Positions 54,631-63,849 are shown, numbered from the stretch's first letter. The stretch is 64,000 nt of DNA from Marinitoga sp. 1197 (GCF_001021165.1 NZ_AZAY01000002.1:1-64000); one strand, 5' to 3'. Made by a program: numbers and translations. The notes: generated by a model from the sequence alone, not told the origin.

Positions 54631-54826
54631 AGACGTCTAAAAAGTCTCAAATGAAACGAAGACTCGAAGATTGCCCTTAAAATTATGAATGAAAGCCGTC
54701 AAAATTACATGGAAGTAATTTTGAGCGAAACAATACACGATGTATTGTTTGAGCGACGGCAGAGAAAGAATAATTTTAAGGATTAGCAATCAAGCTGTCT
54801 GAGTGAATTTGACTTTTTAGACATCG
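54631..54826 (+). mobile_element. Cloverleaf repeat, copy E (196 bp), with 13-bp target duplication
   Basis: TATTAAATTTTTA flanks it at 54618-54630 and 54827-54839, the longest duplication seen. The body nearly matches copy A; one apical arm reads ATTACATGGAAGTAAT. It lies between the pilin promoter and the pilin start codon, so it is in the mRNA leader. Confidence 0.92.
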
Positions 54827-54851
54827 TATTAAATTTTTATAAAACAATAAT

Positions 54852-54880
54852 ATTATATCATGAAACGAGAAAAATGACAA
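54852..54880 (-). promoter_or_regulatory. Promoter of the pilin gene, upstream of inserted repeat E
   Basis: Minus strand TTGTCA (54875-54880), 17-bp spacer, TATAAT (54852-54857) with TGA before it. Transcription would begin near 54845 and run through repeat E before reaching the pilin ribosome binding site at about 54612. Confidence 0.8.
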
Positions 54881-54930
54881 TGAAAAATCTAAATAATTTA
54901 ATTTTTTATATATTAAAGTAAATAATGTTA

Positions 54931-54939
54931 TGTTATAAT
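54931..54939 (+). promoter_or_regulatory. Extended -10 promoter of galE
   Basis: TGTTATAAT, 72 bp before the galE start codon. No good -35. It is divergent from the pilin promoter about 50 bp away. Confidence 0.55.
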
Positions 54940-55010
54940 ATATTTTATCTAAAAAGTATTATATTACAATAATTTAAGAATAGAAAAAGAAAAATGACGG
55001 AGGTGGAATT

Positions 55011-56021
55011 GTGGCGATATTAATAACAGGTGGAGCAGGGTATATAGGTTCTCATGCATGTATAGAATTTTTAAATGCAGGATATAAAATTGTAGTTTTA
55101 GATAATTTTTCAAATAGCAAACCAGAGGTTTTAAATAGAATAAAAGAAATAACAGGAAAAGATTTCAAATTCTATGAAATAGATTTATTAAACAAAAAAG
55201 ATGTAGAAAAAATATTTGATGAAAATCAAATAGATGCAGTAATACATTTTGCAGGTTTAAAGGCTGTTGGCGAATCTGTAGCAATACCTTTGAAATATTA
55301 TCATAACAACATAACTGGAACTTTAAATCTATTGGAAATAATGAAGGAAAAAAATGTAAAAAAAATAGTTTTCAGTTCATCAGCAACAGTATATGGTAAT
55401 CCTGAAAAAGTTCCAATAACAGAAGATGCACCATTATCAGCAACAAACCCATATGGAAGAACAAAGTTATTCATAGAAGAAATATTAAAAGATTTATACA
55501 TATCAGATAATGAATGGAGCATAGCATTATTAAGATACTTTAATCCAATAGGAGCACATGAATCAGGAAAAATTGGCGAAGATCCAAATGGTATACCAAA
55601 CAATTTAATGCCATACATTACGCAGGTAGCAGTTGGGAAAAGAGAAAAATTATATGTATTTGGGAACGATTATAATACTCATGATGGAACAGGAGTGAGA
55701 GATTATATACATGTTGTGGATTTAGTAATTGGACATATAAAAGCATTGGAAAAAATAATGAATGAAGAAGGTGTAAAAGTATATAATCTTGGAACCGGCG
55801 TAGGATATAGCGTTTTAGATGTAGTAAAAGCATTTGAAAAAGCAAATAACATAAAAATACCTTATGAAATAACAAATAGAAGACCTGGTGATGTAGATCA
55901 AATATATGCAGATCCAACAAAGGCTTTAAAAGAATTAGGATGGAAAGCAGAAAGAAATTTAGTCGATATGTGCAGAGATTCATGGAACTGGCAAAAGAAT
56001 AATCCTAATGGTTATGATTAA
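55011..56021 (+). CDS. galE: UDP-glucose 4-epimerase
   Basis: GalE interconverts UDP-glucose and UDP-galactose (some also act on the N-acetyl forms). The 336-residue SDR protein has the NAD motif [28 protein letters not shown], the catalytic SSSATVYG and NPYGRTK (Tyr and Lys), [12 protein letters not shown] and [14 protein letters not shown] start at 55011 follows GGAGGTGGAATT. It precedes the exopolysaccharide genes but is separated from them by a terminator and a new promoter. Confidence 0.95.
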   Translation: MAILITGGAGYIGSHACIEFLNAGYKIVVLDNFSNSKPEVLNRIKEITGKDFKFYEIDLLNKKDVEKIFDENQIDAVIHFAGLKAVGESVAIPLKYYHNNITGTLNLLEIMKEKNVKKIVFSSSATVYGNPEKVPITEDAPLSATNPYGRTKLFIEEILKDLYISDNEWSIALLRYFNPIGAHESGKIGEDPNGIPNNLMPYITQVAVGKREKLYVFGNDYNTHDGTGVRDYIHVVDLVIGHIKALEKIMNEEGVKVYNLGTGVGYSVLDVVKAFEKANNIKIPYEITNRRPGDVDQIYADPTKALKELGWKAERNLVDMCRDSWNWQKNNPNGYD

Positions 56022-56022
56022 T

Positions 56023-56048
56023 GAGAACCAACTGGTTCTCGTTTTTTT
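56023..56048 (+). terminator. Terminator of galE
   Basis: GAGAACCA, loop AC, TGGTTCTC then GTTTTTTT, directly after the galE stop codon. Confidence 0.92.
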
Positions 56049-56099
56049 GCTAAATTTAACAATTTCTTATTTTACTATAAAAACAAAATGTGAAATTTG

Positions 56100-56108
56100 T
56101 GCTATAAT
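56100..56108 (+). promoter_or_regulatory. Extended -10 promoter of the exopolysaccharide operon
   Basis: TGCTATAAT at 56100-56108, 34 bp before the sugar transferase ATG. The -35 is not recognisable. Confidence 0.6.
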
Positions 56109-56142
56109 TAGATTTGAAAGAAAATACAGTTGGAGGCATGAA

Positions 56143-57396
56143 ATGAAAATAAATTCAAATTTTTTAAAATTAATTGATTATATATTTTTAATGGTTTTTA
56201 ATTTATATATAACTCAAAACATATATATATCATTTATATTTTCAACATTAATATATCTTGGAATTTACGCATTTAGAACATATGATTTTGAAAATATAGA
56301 GAGCTGGAATGATACAATAATTAGAGTTTTTGCTGGTATGATGTTGGGATTTATAGTTATTTTATCCTTTTATGCGATATTTGATAAATATATTTCGAAA
56401 GAATATTTTCTTGATAATTTTTTGTTTAATATAATTGTGCTTCCTTTGGTACATAAAATTAGTTATTATATGTTAATAAAAAATATAACACCAAAAAAAT
56501 ATATAGTGATAGGCAAAAAAGAAGAATGGTATAAATTAATGAATGAAATAGAGAAAAAAAGTCTTGGGAAATTGCAATTTGTTGAATATATAAATCCCTC
56601 GCCAGTCAAATTAAAAAAATTAATTAAAGTATATGATGGTGTATTAGTAGCAGATCCTAAATTAGAAAAATTAGTAATTGATGAAATAAATGAATTTAAA
56701 GAGAATGGCATAAAAGTTGAGTATTTACCAGTGATTGTAGAGAGATTTTTAAAGAGGATACCTATACAGGTTGCTGAAAAATTTAAATCACACTATGAAG
56801 TGGCTTTTAGCGAAATAAAAGAATCACCAGCAAAAAGAATTGTTGATATATTTATATCGTTAATAGCATTAATTATATTATCTCCAGTTTTTTTGTTAAT
56901 TAGTATAGCAATATTTATTGAAAATGGCAAACCTATAATATTCAAGCAAAAAAGAATTGGCAAAGATGAAAAAGAGTTTGTGTTGATAAAATTTAGAAGT
57001 ATGTATAATAATAAAAATAAAGCAGAAAAATTTGCTGATAAAGAAAGAAATAGAATAATGAAATCTGGTAAAATAATTAGGCCAATAAGACTTGATGAAA
57101 TACCCCAGTTTATTAATATTTTGAAAGGTGAAATGTCGTTTGTTGGTCCAAGACCAGAACAACCAGGATTTGTAAAACAATTTAATGAGTTAATTCCTTT
57201 TTATGAATTTAGACATAAAGTGAAGCCCGGATTAACAGGCTGGGCTCAAATTAATTATAAATACCCAACCACATTAGAAGAAACAAAAATAAAAACAAGT
57301 TATGATTTATATTATGTAAAAAATAGAACAACGCTTTTAGATTTAAAAATAATAATGCAAACAATAGAAGCAATATTTTGGAAGAAAGGAATATAA
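56143..57396 (+). CDS. Polyprenyl-phosphate sugar-1-phosphate transferase (WbaP/WcaJ-like)
   Basis: A 417-residue initiating transferase of exopolysaccharide synthesis. N-terminal membrane helices (four within about residues 1-120) lead to a Rossmann-like cytosolic region. The catalytic domain starts near residue 230: a re-entrant helix with KRIVDIFISLIALIILSPVF, then KQKRIGKDEKEFVLIKFRSM, IRPIRLDEIPQFINILKGEMS and PGLTGWAQINY. It loads the first sugar phosphate on undecaprenyl phosphate. ATG 56143 follows TTGGAGGCATGAA. First gene of the locus. Confidence 0.93.
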   Translation: MKINSNFLKLIDYIFLMVFNLYITQNIYISFIFSTLIYLGIYAFRTYDFENIESWNDTIIRVFAGMMLGFIVILSFYAIFDKYISKEYFLDNFLFNIIVLPLVHKISYYMLIKNITPKKYIVIGKKEEWYKLMNEIEKKSLGKLQFVEYINPSPVKLKKLIKVYDGVLVADPKLEKLVIDEINEFKENGIKVEYLPVIVERFLKRIPIQVAEKFKSHYEVAFSEIKESPAKRIVDIFISLIALIILSPVFLLISIAIFIENGKPIIFKQKRIGKDEKEFVLIKFRSMYNNKNKAEKFADKERNRIMKSGKIIRPIRLDEIPQFINILKGEMSFVGPRPEQPGFVKQFNELIPFYEFRHKVKPGLTGWAQINYKYPTTLEETKIKTSYDLYYVKNRTTLLDLKIIMQTIEAIFWKKGI

Positions 57397-57400
57397 TTGT

Positions 57401-58510
57401 ATGCTATTAAATGTTGTAAAGATGTTCCCGCCAGAAATGGGTGGTGTTGAAGTAGTAGCAAAAGAAATTTCAAAAATAGGGAAGCAATATTTTAAAGAGT
57501 CATTTGTAATAACTTTCAATAATGAAAATAAATTTATTATTGAAAATATTGATGGAGTAAAAGTTTATAGGTTAAAGACGATTTTAAGAAAAGACCCAGT
57601 AAGAATATCTTTTCAATATAATAGCTATTTAAAAAAAATTTCCAAAGAGGTAAGAAAAATAATTTTTCATTTTCCAGCATTTCAGCCAGAAATGTTTTTT
57701 CTATTTAAAGATATAAAGAATGTAGAAAAAATTTCATTTTATCATGCTGATATTACTGGGAGAGGAAAATTGGGGAAGCTATATAACAATTACATAGTTT
57801 TTAATTATTTAAAAAAGATGGATAAAATAATTGTGACTTCTCCAAATATCATAAAAACCTCTCCTGTTTTATCGAAATTTACAAATAAAATAGAGATAAT
57901 TCCTTTATTTGTAAATACAAATCACTTTTTTTATAGACCTAATAATATGAAAAAGAATATATTAGATAAATTATCAATAATGAAAAAAGATGCGAAAATA
58001 GTTATGTATATTGGAAGATTAGGAAGATATAAGGGATTAGAATATTTGATAGAAGCAACAAAAAAATTACCAAAAAATTATTTTACAGTTATTATTGGTA
58101 ATGGACCAAAGAAAAAAAAATTGGAGAAAATGGTAAAATCAGAAAAAATAAATAATAAAGTAATTTTTATTAACCATATTCCTTATAATAAAATGCCAGA
58201 GTATTATTCTGCAGCAGACGTTTTTGTATTACCCTCAATAGATAGAGGTGAAGCATTTGGGTTAGTAGCAATTGAAGCAATGGCGTGTGGAGTTCCTGTA
58301 ATAACCACAGAGTTAGGGACAGGAACATCTTTTCATAATATAAATGGAATAACGGGGAAGATTGTTCCTCCAAAAAATTCTGAAGCATTGAAAAATGCAA
58401 TTTTAGAAGTTATAAATGGAAATTTTAAAAAAGAAGAAATAATAAAAAGAGCTAAAAACTTTTCTCTGGATATATTTAAAAATAACATTATAAAAGTCTT
58501 GGGAGGATAA
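57401..58510 (+). CDS. Glycosyltransferase family 4 protein
   Basis: A 369-residue GT-B fold transferase. The N-terminal acceptor domain begins with VVKMFPPEMGGVEVVAKE (glycine loop). The C-terminal donor domain has YIGRLGRYKGLEYLIEA, VIIGNGPKKKKL and the LPSIDRGEAFGLVAIEAMA stretch with the EX7E motif, then GVPVITTELGTG. It transfers a sugar from a nucleotide donor to the growing lipid-linked repeat unit. It starts 4 bp after the transferase and ends 2 bp before the Wzz-like gene. Confidence 0.93.
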   Translation: MLLNVVKMFPPEMGGVEVVAKEISKIGKQYFKESFVITFNNENKFIIENIDGVKVYRLKTILRKDPVRISFQYNSYLKKISKEVRKIIFHFPAFQPEMFFLFKDIKNVEKISFYHADITGRGKLGKLYNNYIVFNYLKKMDKIIVTSPNIIKTSPVLSKFTNKIEIIPLFVNTNHFFYRPNNMKKNILDKLSIMKKDAKIVMYIGRLGRYKGLEYLIEATKKLPKNYFTVIIGNGPKKKKLEKMVKSEKINNKVIFINHIPYNKMPEYYSAADVFVLPSIDRGEAFGLVAIEAMACGVPVITTELGTGTSFHNINGITGKIVPPKNSEALKNAILEVINGNFKKEEIIKRAKNFSLDIFKNNIIKVLGG

Positions 58511-58512
58511 AA

Positions 58513-60336
58513 ATGGATGATAAAAAAATAAATAATTCTATTAATAGCCTATTATATTCAATTAAAAAAAATAAAATTTTATTTTTCGTGATAATTTTAT
58601 TTATAATGTTTATTACAGTTTTTTATTTGAAATATATAGCAGTTAAATATTGGGAGGCAAAACAAGTTATTGAATATAATGAAAATGCATCTATCCAAAA
58701 TATATCGGAGCTAAATATTTTAGGAAATTTAGGAGGAAGCTCTAATTCAAGTGTTTCAATTGAATTAAATAGAATGATTTCTGATGATGTATTAGAAAAA
58801 GTGGTTGAAGATTTAAATATGGTAGATTTTTTAAATAGTAAACTAACCTTATATCAAAAACTTTTTAAAGTAAAGTATTCTAAAAGATCAGCAATAAGAT
58901 ATTTGAAAAATTCTATACATTTTTTTCCAAAAAAAGAAAATCCGAATATTGTGGAAATAAAAGTAAGAACTATAAATCCAACCTATGCTGCTTCAATCAT
59001 TTCTCTTATGTATAAATATTATAGTAGTTATACAAAGAGTATTGATATGAAAAAATCTGAAATTTTAATTAATCAAATAAAAGAAAAATTTGATCAAATT
59101 TCACAAGAATTAGATAATATAAATGAGAAAATAGTAAAATTTAAAGCTATAAATAAGATTACAGAAAATGAGACGAATGGTTATTTAATAGATTATTATA
59201 TTAAAACATATACTAACCTATTATCGATAGAAAATCAAAAAGCAGATTACGAATTAAGAAAGATTAATATTGAAAATAGTATAAATAATATAGACACAGA
59301 CTTAAAGAAATTATTAATATTTAATTCTAATAGTGAATTAAAGAATATAAAAAGTAAAATTATTAACTTAAAAATTGAATTAGAAACAACTAAGCTATTA
59401 TCTCCACAATCGCCAAAAGTTTTTGAACTTGAAACAACTATTAAAACTTTAAATGAAGAATATAATTCTCTTCTTCAAAATGAACTAAATAAGAATAAAT
59501 TAGCATTTTTAGCAAGTATAGACAAAGAACTTTATAAAGAATATACATCCATATTGTCCTCATTGGATAATATGGATTTATTAAAGAAAACATATGAAGG
59601 GATTTTAAATAAGATTGATAGAGAAATAAATAATAAAATAGGACCGACATATGAATATTTACAACTAAAGAAGAATCAAAAAATGCTCGAATTAAAATAT
59701 CAAATGTATTTAAACACATTAGAAAACGAGAAATTAAAAGTTTCGATGTTAAAAGATAAATTTATTGTTATAAATAAAGTATATATACCAGAGAGTTCTG
59801 CAGCACCAAATAAAAAATTAGGTTTAGCTATAGGATTTATATTTTCGATATTTTTATCAATGTTTGTTGTTAATTTAAAAGAAGCCTTTAATCAAAGGAT
59901 AGATAGTTTATATAAATTGCGAAATATATATGGAGGACCTGATTTTACCTTTAGTGAAATAAAAGATATTTCAAATATTGCAATATATTCGAAATTAAAT
60001 GGATATAAAAAGATAGGAATATTATTTTCTGAAGAATTAGAATATTTAAAAGAAGAAATTTTGGAAGCTTTTTTCTTATATGATTTTAAGATTATAATGG
60101 ATAATAATAATAATAATAATAAAGAAAAAATTATAGAAGAATTTAATGATTTTAAAAATAAAAATGATCAATTTATGTTAACTATGATTAATGGTATTAA
60201 TTCATTTAAGTATTCCTTATATAAAGATCATATAGATATATTTTATGTAATAGCAAATGAATTTTATATCCAGGATCTAATAGATATTTTGGATAAAAAT
60301 AAAAATGTAAAAATAATATATTTCCAAAAAGGATGA
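58513..60336 (+). CDS. Wzz-type polysaccharide co-polymerase with degenerate kinase-like tail
   Basis: A 607-residue protein with the co-polymerase layout. It has a membrane helix at about 23-42, a long extracytoplasmic coiled-coil region (about 180-410), the proline-containing PESSAAPNKKLGLAIGF motif near 427 and a second helix at 435-455. A tail of about 150 residues follows the second helix. In bacterial tyrosine kinases this place holds a kinase with a Walker A motif. Here strands such as KKIGILFSEE and FKIIMDNN suggest the fold, but no P-loop is present. An Asn tract in the tail is encoded by an AAT repeat. It likely sets polysaccharide chain length. Confidence 0.85.
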   Translation: MDDKKINNSINSLLYSIKKNKILFFVIILFIMFITVFYLKYIAVKYWEAKQVIEYNENASIQNISELNILGNLGGSSNSSVSIELNRMISDDVLEKVVEDLNMVDFLNSKLTLYQKLFKVKYSKRSAIRYLKNSIHFFPKKENPNIVEIKVRTINPTYAASIISLMYKYYSSYTKSIDMKKSEILINQIKEKFDQISQELDNINEKIVKFKAINKITENETNGYLIDYYIKTYTNLLSIENQKADYELRKINIENSINNIDTDLKKLLIFNSNSELKNIKSKIINLKIELETTKLLSPQSPKVFELETTIKTLNEEYNSLLQNELNKNKLAFLASIDKELYKEYTSILSSLDNMDLLKKTYEGILNKIDREINNKIGPTYEYLQLKKNQKMLELKYQMYLNTLENEKLKVSMLKDKFIVINKVYIPESSAAPNKKLGLAIGFIFSIFLSMFVVNLKEAFNQRIDSLYKLRNIYGGPDFTFSEIKDISNIAIYSKLNGYKKIGILFSEELEYLKEEILEAFFLYDFKIIMDNNNNNNKEKIIEEFNDFKNKNDQFMLTMINGINSFKYSLYKDHIDIFYVIANEFYIQDLIDILDKNKNVKIIYFQKG

Positions 60337-61325
60337 TAAAATTGAGAATTTTTCAATTGTTGGATAAATTTCGTTTTGGTGGCGGAGAAAATGTTGCTGT
60401 TAATTATGCAAAAGTTTTAAATAAGTTAAAAATAGAAAACTATATAGTTGCTGAATATTTTGATAATAAGTTTTTAGAAAACCTTGAAAAAAATAAAATA
60501 AAATATTTAAGTAAAAAAAATTTAAAAGAAAATGATAAGGATACTCTTTTTGTTCATACTAATAGAAATCTCTTGAAATTATTTTTAAAATACAAATTTA
60601 AAAATAAAAGACCTAAAATATATTATATACAGCATTTGAACTATTCTAAGAAAAAAATGAGTATACTTTCTAAAATGATTAATTCAATATGCGATGGATT
60701 CATACAAATAACACCTATTATAGAAAACAATATGAGTAAGTATATAAAAATAAAAAAATATTTTTTCCCTAATTTTTATATTAATAAGTATTCTATAAAT
60801 GAAAGAGATAGTATTAGAAACAAAATAAGAGAACAATTAAACTTTTTGCCTAAGGATTATGTAGTAACGTTTAGCGGAATGTTTAAAAAAGGTAAAAATG
60901 TATCACATATAATAAAATTAGCAAAAGAATTTAAAGAATATAATAATATTAAGTTTTTGATTTTAGGTGATGGACCAGAAAATGCAATAATAAAAAACAA
61001 TTTACAAAAAAATATAATATGGTTGGGGCTTGTAGATGATGTTGAAAAATATCTTTTAGCAACGGATCTTTATTTTTTTTCTTCAATAAATGAAATGATG
61101 CCGATGGCTTTAATTGAGGCAATAAATGCAAATTTGCCAATTGTTGCTTATAATACAGAAATAAATAAATATCTTTTAGAATATCAGTTTATAGTAGAAA
61201 ATATAGAAGAAGCAAAAGAAAGAATATTAGAGTTTTATAATTTAGATTTCAGAACTTATAATCATAAAAATAAATTTGATTTTGAATTTGGAATAAAAAA
61301 TTTGAAGAAAATACTTTGGAGCTGA
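60333..61325 (+). CDS. Glycosyltransferase (GT-B, family 4-like)
   Basis: A 330-residue transferase. The N-terminus has LLDKFRFGGGENVAVNYAKVL, the acceptor-domain glycine loop. The C-terminal domain has VTFSGMFKKGKNVSHIIKLAKEF, ILGDGPENAIIKNNL, and FFSSINEMMPMALIEAINANLPIVAYN-type donor-site residues (best seen as SINEMMPMALIEA). The start ATG overlaps the Wzz-like stop. The sugar is not predictable. It is shorter than the GT4 gene upstream and clearly distinct from it. Confidence 0.9.
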   Translation: MIKLRIFQLLDKFRFGGGENVAVNYAKVLNKLKIENYIVAEYFDNKFLENLEKNKIKYLSKKNLKENDKDTLFVHTNRNLLKLFLKYKFKNKRPKIYYIQHLNYSKKKMSILSKMINSICDGFIQITPIIENNMSKYIKIKKYFFPNFYINKYSINERDSIRNKIREQLNFLPKDYVVTFSGMFKKGKNVSHIIKLAKEFKEYNNIKFLILGDGPENAIIKNNLQKNIIWLGLVDDVEKYLLATDLYFFSSINEMMPMALIEAINANLPIVAYNTEINKYLLEYQFIVENIEEAKERILEFYNLDFRTYNHKNKFDFEFGIKNLKKILWS

Positions 61326-61332
61326 TTTATTA

Positions 61333-62475
61333 ATGATTGGAATATTGATTATTATATATGCTATTTATATTTCATATAAACAAAAAAGAGAATCTCATTT
61401 TTTAATATATAATCTTTTAATAATATCATTAATATTCTTATTTGGTATTCAAAATTATGAGGCAGTTTATCAGGTAGAGCCTAAACCTTCAGATACATAC
61501 CTATATTATACAGCATTTAAAACTTTCTTATCAGATATAAATCATTATTTATTTTATCAATATCCTCTTTTTTTAAGAATAATGATATATCCCCTTAAAA
61601 ATGCATATTTTGCATTATATATTCAGTCAAATATTGTATTTCTGTTAATAATGTTGATTTCTGAAAAGTTGAATAATTTATATTTTTTTATTTTATACAT
61701 GAATCATACTTTAATATATACCAATGTAAATTTTTTTAAAGATAATTACATAATAATTGTTGGTTTATTAGGAATTTATCTTTTACAAAAAATAAAAAAT
61801 AAAATATTTCAATCTGTAATAATATATATAAGTGTTTTTTTTATAGATTTAGTTCGACCGTTTTTTAAATTTTTCTATTTTTTGTTAATATTACCGTTTA
61901 TTAAAAATAAAAAATTAAAAGCTAAACATTTAATAGTTTTTTATATATCAATCTTTTTTTTTATATCAATAATTATATATATATATAGTGAAACTATATT
62001 TTCTGTGTTAGATGTGATGGAAAAATCTGGAGATAGTAGTCTTGGTTTTTCGCTGACTTCACCAATTAGAAGTTTTTTTGGACCGACACCGATAAGATTT
62101 TTATTTCATGAAAATTATTTTGAACAACCATTTTTGAAATCTCAGGGATATATATATTATTTTTTACATATTATTTTTTATTTCTTATTCCCTGTAGTAA
62201 TAATAATATTTATTATAGATATAAAAAAGTATTTTTATTTAAATAAAATAAAAACCGATTCTTTGTTTAGTTTTTCAATTTCTTTTTTAACTTTTTCTGT
62301 ATATCAAGTTGTATATGGTAGTGCGGATATAAGACAAAGAGCTATAATAATCTTGTTTTTCGTGTTTTTTGTTTTAAATGAAACAGATATAAAAGTAGAA
62401 AAATTAATAGATTATAAATTTATATATAGTATATTTTTAATAATGGAAGGATTGTTATCGTATTTTTCTCTTTGA
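61333..62475 (+). CDS. Polytopic membrane protein, probable Wzy/EpsG-like polysaccharide polymerase
   Basis: A 380-residue protein with about nine to eleven membrane helices and a larger extracytoplasmic loop (about residues 230-270 with SLTSPIRSFFGPTPIRFL). It sits in the middle of a polysaccharide locus between glycosyltransferases. Topology and context fit a Wzy or EpsG-like polymerase; these proteins share little sequence, so the call rests on layout. It is extremely AT-rich, Phe- and Ile-rich. No clear Shine-Dalgarno precedes the ATG. Confidence 0.72.
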   Translation: MIGILIIIYAIYISYKQKRESHFLIYNLLIISLIFLFGIQNYEAVYQVEPKPSDTYLYYTAFKTFLSDINHYLFYQYPLFLRIMIYPLKNAYFALYIQSNIVFLLIMLISEKLNNLYFFILYMNHTLIYTNVNFFKDNYIIIVGLLGIYLLQKIKNKIFQSVIIYISVFFIDLVRPFFKFFYFLLILPFIKNKKLKAKHLIVFYISIFFFISIIIYIYSETIFSVLDVMEKSGDSSLGFSLTSPIRSFFGPTPIRFLFHENYFEQPFLKSQGYIYYFLHIIFYFLFPVVIIIFIIDIKKYFYLNKIKTDSLFSFSISFLTFSVYQVVYGSADIRQRAIIILFFVFFVLNETDIKVEKLIDYKFIYSIFLIMEGLLSYFSL

Positions 62476-62485
62476 GGTGATTTAA

Positions 62486-63607
62486 TTGAATTTACTATAT
62501 TTTACTCATTATAATTTAGAAGATAAAAATTATTATGGTGTAAAAAAAAAGATATTTTCTCAATATAAAGTCTTTAATAATCATATAAAAACAGGACTTA
62601 TATATTTTAACAAATTTAATATGTGTTTTATTAACGAAAATGAAGATAGAAAAACAATAATAACTTTTAGAAATAAGATAGAAAAAAGAGTTTATATGTA
62701 TAAATATTTACATAAAATTGTAGAAGAGAATAATGTAAAAAATCTGTATATAAGATATCCATATACAGATTTTTATTTTGTAAGTATATTGAAAAAATTT
62801 AAATTGAAGAAAATAAAAATTTTTTTAGAAATACCAACGTATCCTTTCGAAAAAGAAGGAAAAACATCAAAAGATAGAATTCTAAATCTTATAGATATGA
62901 TATTCAACAACAAATTAAAAAAATATGTTGATTATGTTGTGACATTTTCTGAACATGAGGAAATTTTTGGTATAAAAACTATAAAAATTAATAATGGAAT
63001 AGATGTAAAAAATATACCTATTAGAAATTTCAAAAAACATGAAGGATTAAATTTAATGGGTGTTGCTAATGTTAGTAAATGGCATGGTTATGATAGAATT
63101 ATTAAAGGATTATATGAATATTATAATAATATACCCAATGAAGAAATTTATTTTAATATAGTAGGTGAAGGTGAAGAATTGGAAAATTTAAAAAGATTAA
63201 CGAAAAGTTTAAATCTTGAAAAGTTTGTTATTTTTCATGGGTTTAAAAAAGAAAAAGAATTGGATGAATTATTCAATATAGCTGATATAGGAATAGGTAG
63301 TTTGGGCAATCATAGAAAAGGTTTATTGAAAGAAAGTGCGTTGAAAAGTAGAGAATACTGTGCTCGAGGGCTACCTTTTGTGATATCTTCAGAAGATTCT
63401 GATTTTACTAACTTTAAATATGCTTTAAAAGTTAAAAATGATGATAGTCCTATAAATATCAATGAAATAATAAAATTTTTCAACTCAGTAAAAGGTAATG
63501 ATTATATCAATGAAATGCGAGTATATGCTGAAAAACATCTTTCATGGGATGTAAAAATGAAACCTGTAATTGAAAAAATTCTGGAGGAAAAGGATGAAAA
63601 TAATTAG
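62486..63607 (+). CDS. Glycosyltransferase (GT-B, family 4-like)
   Basis: A 373-residue transferase. The C-terminal donor domain is recognisable: MGVANVSKWHGYDRIIKGL, FNIVGEGEELENLKRL, FHGFKKEKELDELF, GIGSLGNHRKGLLKESALKSREY-type residues (core motif ALKSREYCARGLPFV). The N-terminal domain is less typical. It uses a TTG start at 62486 with GAGGTGATTTAA upstream. Its 3' end overlaps the deleted wecB start by 14 nt, so the original operon continued into wecB. Confidence 0.88.
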   Translation: MNLLYFTHYNLEDKNYYGVKKKIFSQYKVFNNHIKTGLIYFNKFNMCFINENEDRKTIITFRNKIEKRVYMYKYLHKIVEENNVKNLYIRYPYTDFYFVSILKKFKLKKIKIFLEIPTYPFEKEGKTSKDRILNLIDMIFNNKLKKYVDYVVTFSEHEEIFGIKTIKINNGIDVKNIPIRNFKKHEGLNLMGVANVSKWHGYDRIIKGLYEYYNNIPNEEIYFNIVGEGEELENLKRLTKSLNLEKFVIFHGFKKEKELDELFNIADIGIGSLGNHRKGLLKESALKSREYCARGLPFVISSEDSDFTNFKYALKVKNDDSPININEIIKFFNSVKGNDYINEMRVYAEKHLSWDVKMKPVIEKILEEKDENN

Positions 63608-63849
63608 TTTAATAGGAGCAAGGCCGCAGTTTACAAAAAGAAGCCTATTTTGCTCAAAAACAAGCAATAATAATAATGCCAGATACAGGATGGCGCGAAT
63701 TAATAAAATTTAAATGGAATAAACTTGCAAATGAAAATAATTTATATGATAAGGTATTTAATGGAGAAGAAGAATACTATCCAGAAAATATATATGGTGA
63801 TGGGAATGCTGGAATTAAAATTGTGGAGATATTACAAAGGATGGTATAA
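63594..63849 (+). pseudogene. wecB: Internally deleted wecB (UDP-N-acetylglucosamine 2-epimerase)
   Basis: The start is intact: GGAGGAAAAGG before ATG 63594 and KIISLIGARPQFTK, the WecB N-terminus. The reading then jumps in another frame to the C-terminal part: QKEAYFAQKQAIIIMPDTGW, KFKWNKLANENN, and YGDGNAGIKIVEIL, ending at TAA 63847. About 270 residues are missing at a junction near 63636, including the active site. The original frame stops after about 39 codons. WecB makes UDP-ManNAc for surface polysaccharides, so this locus has lost that step unless another copy exists. Confidence 0.88.

Noticed and set aside
13616-54826. CRISPR array
   Set aside because: The repeats are about 200 bp, palindromic and dispersed; no regularly spaced 25-40 bp repeats or cas genes occur.
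13616-54826. Group II intron or self-splicing element
   Set aside because: No reverse transcriptase, no domain V-like hairpin (AGC...GUU catalytic triad), and target duplications argue for transposition.
60100-60122. AAT microsatellite as a phase-variation switch
   Set aside because: The unit is three bases, so length change would not shift the frame; it only changes an Asn tract.
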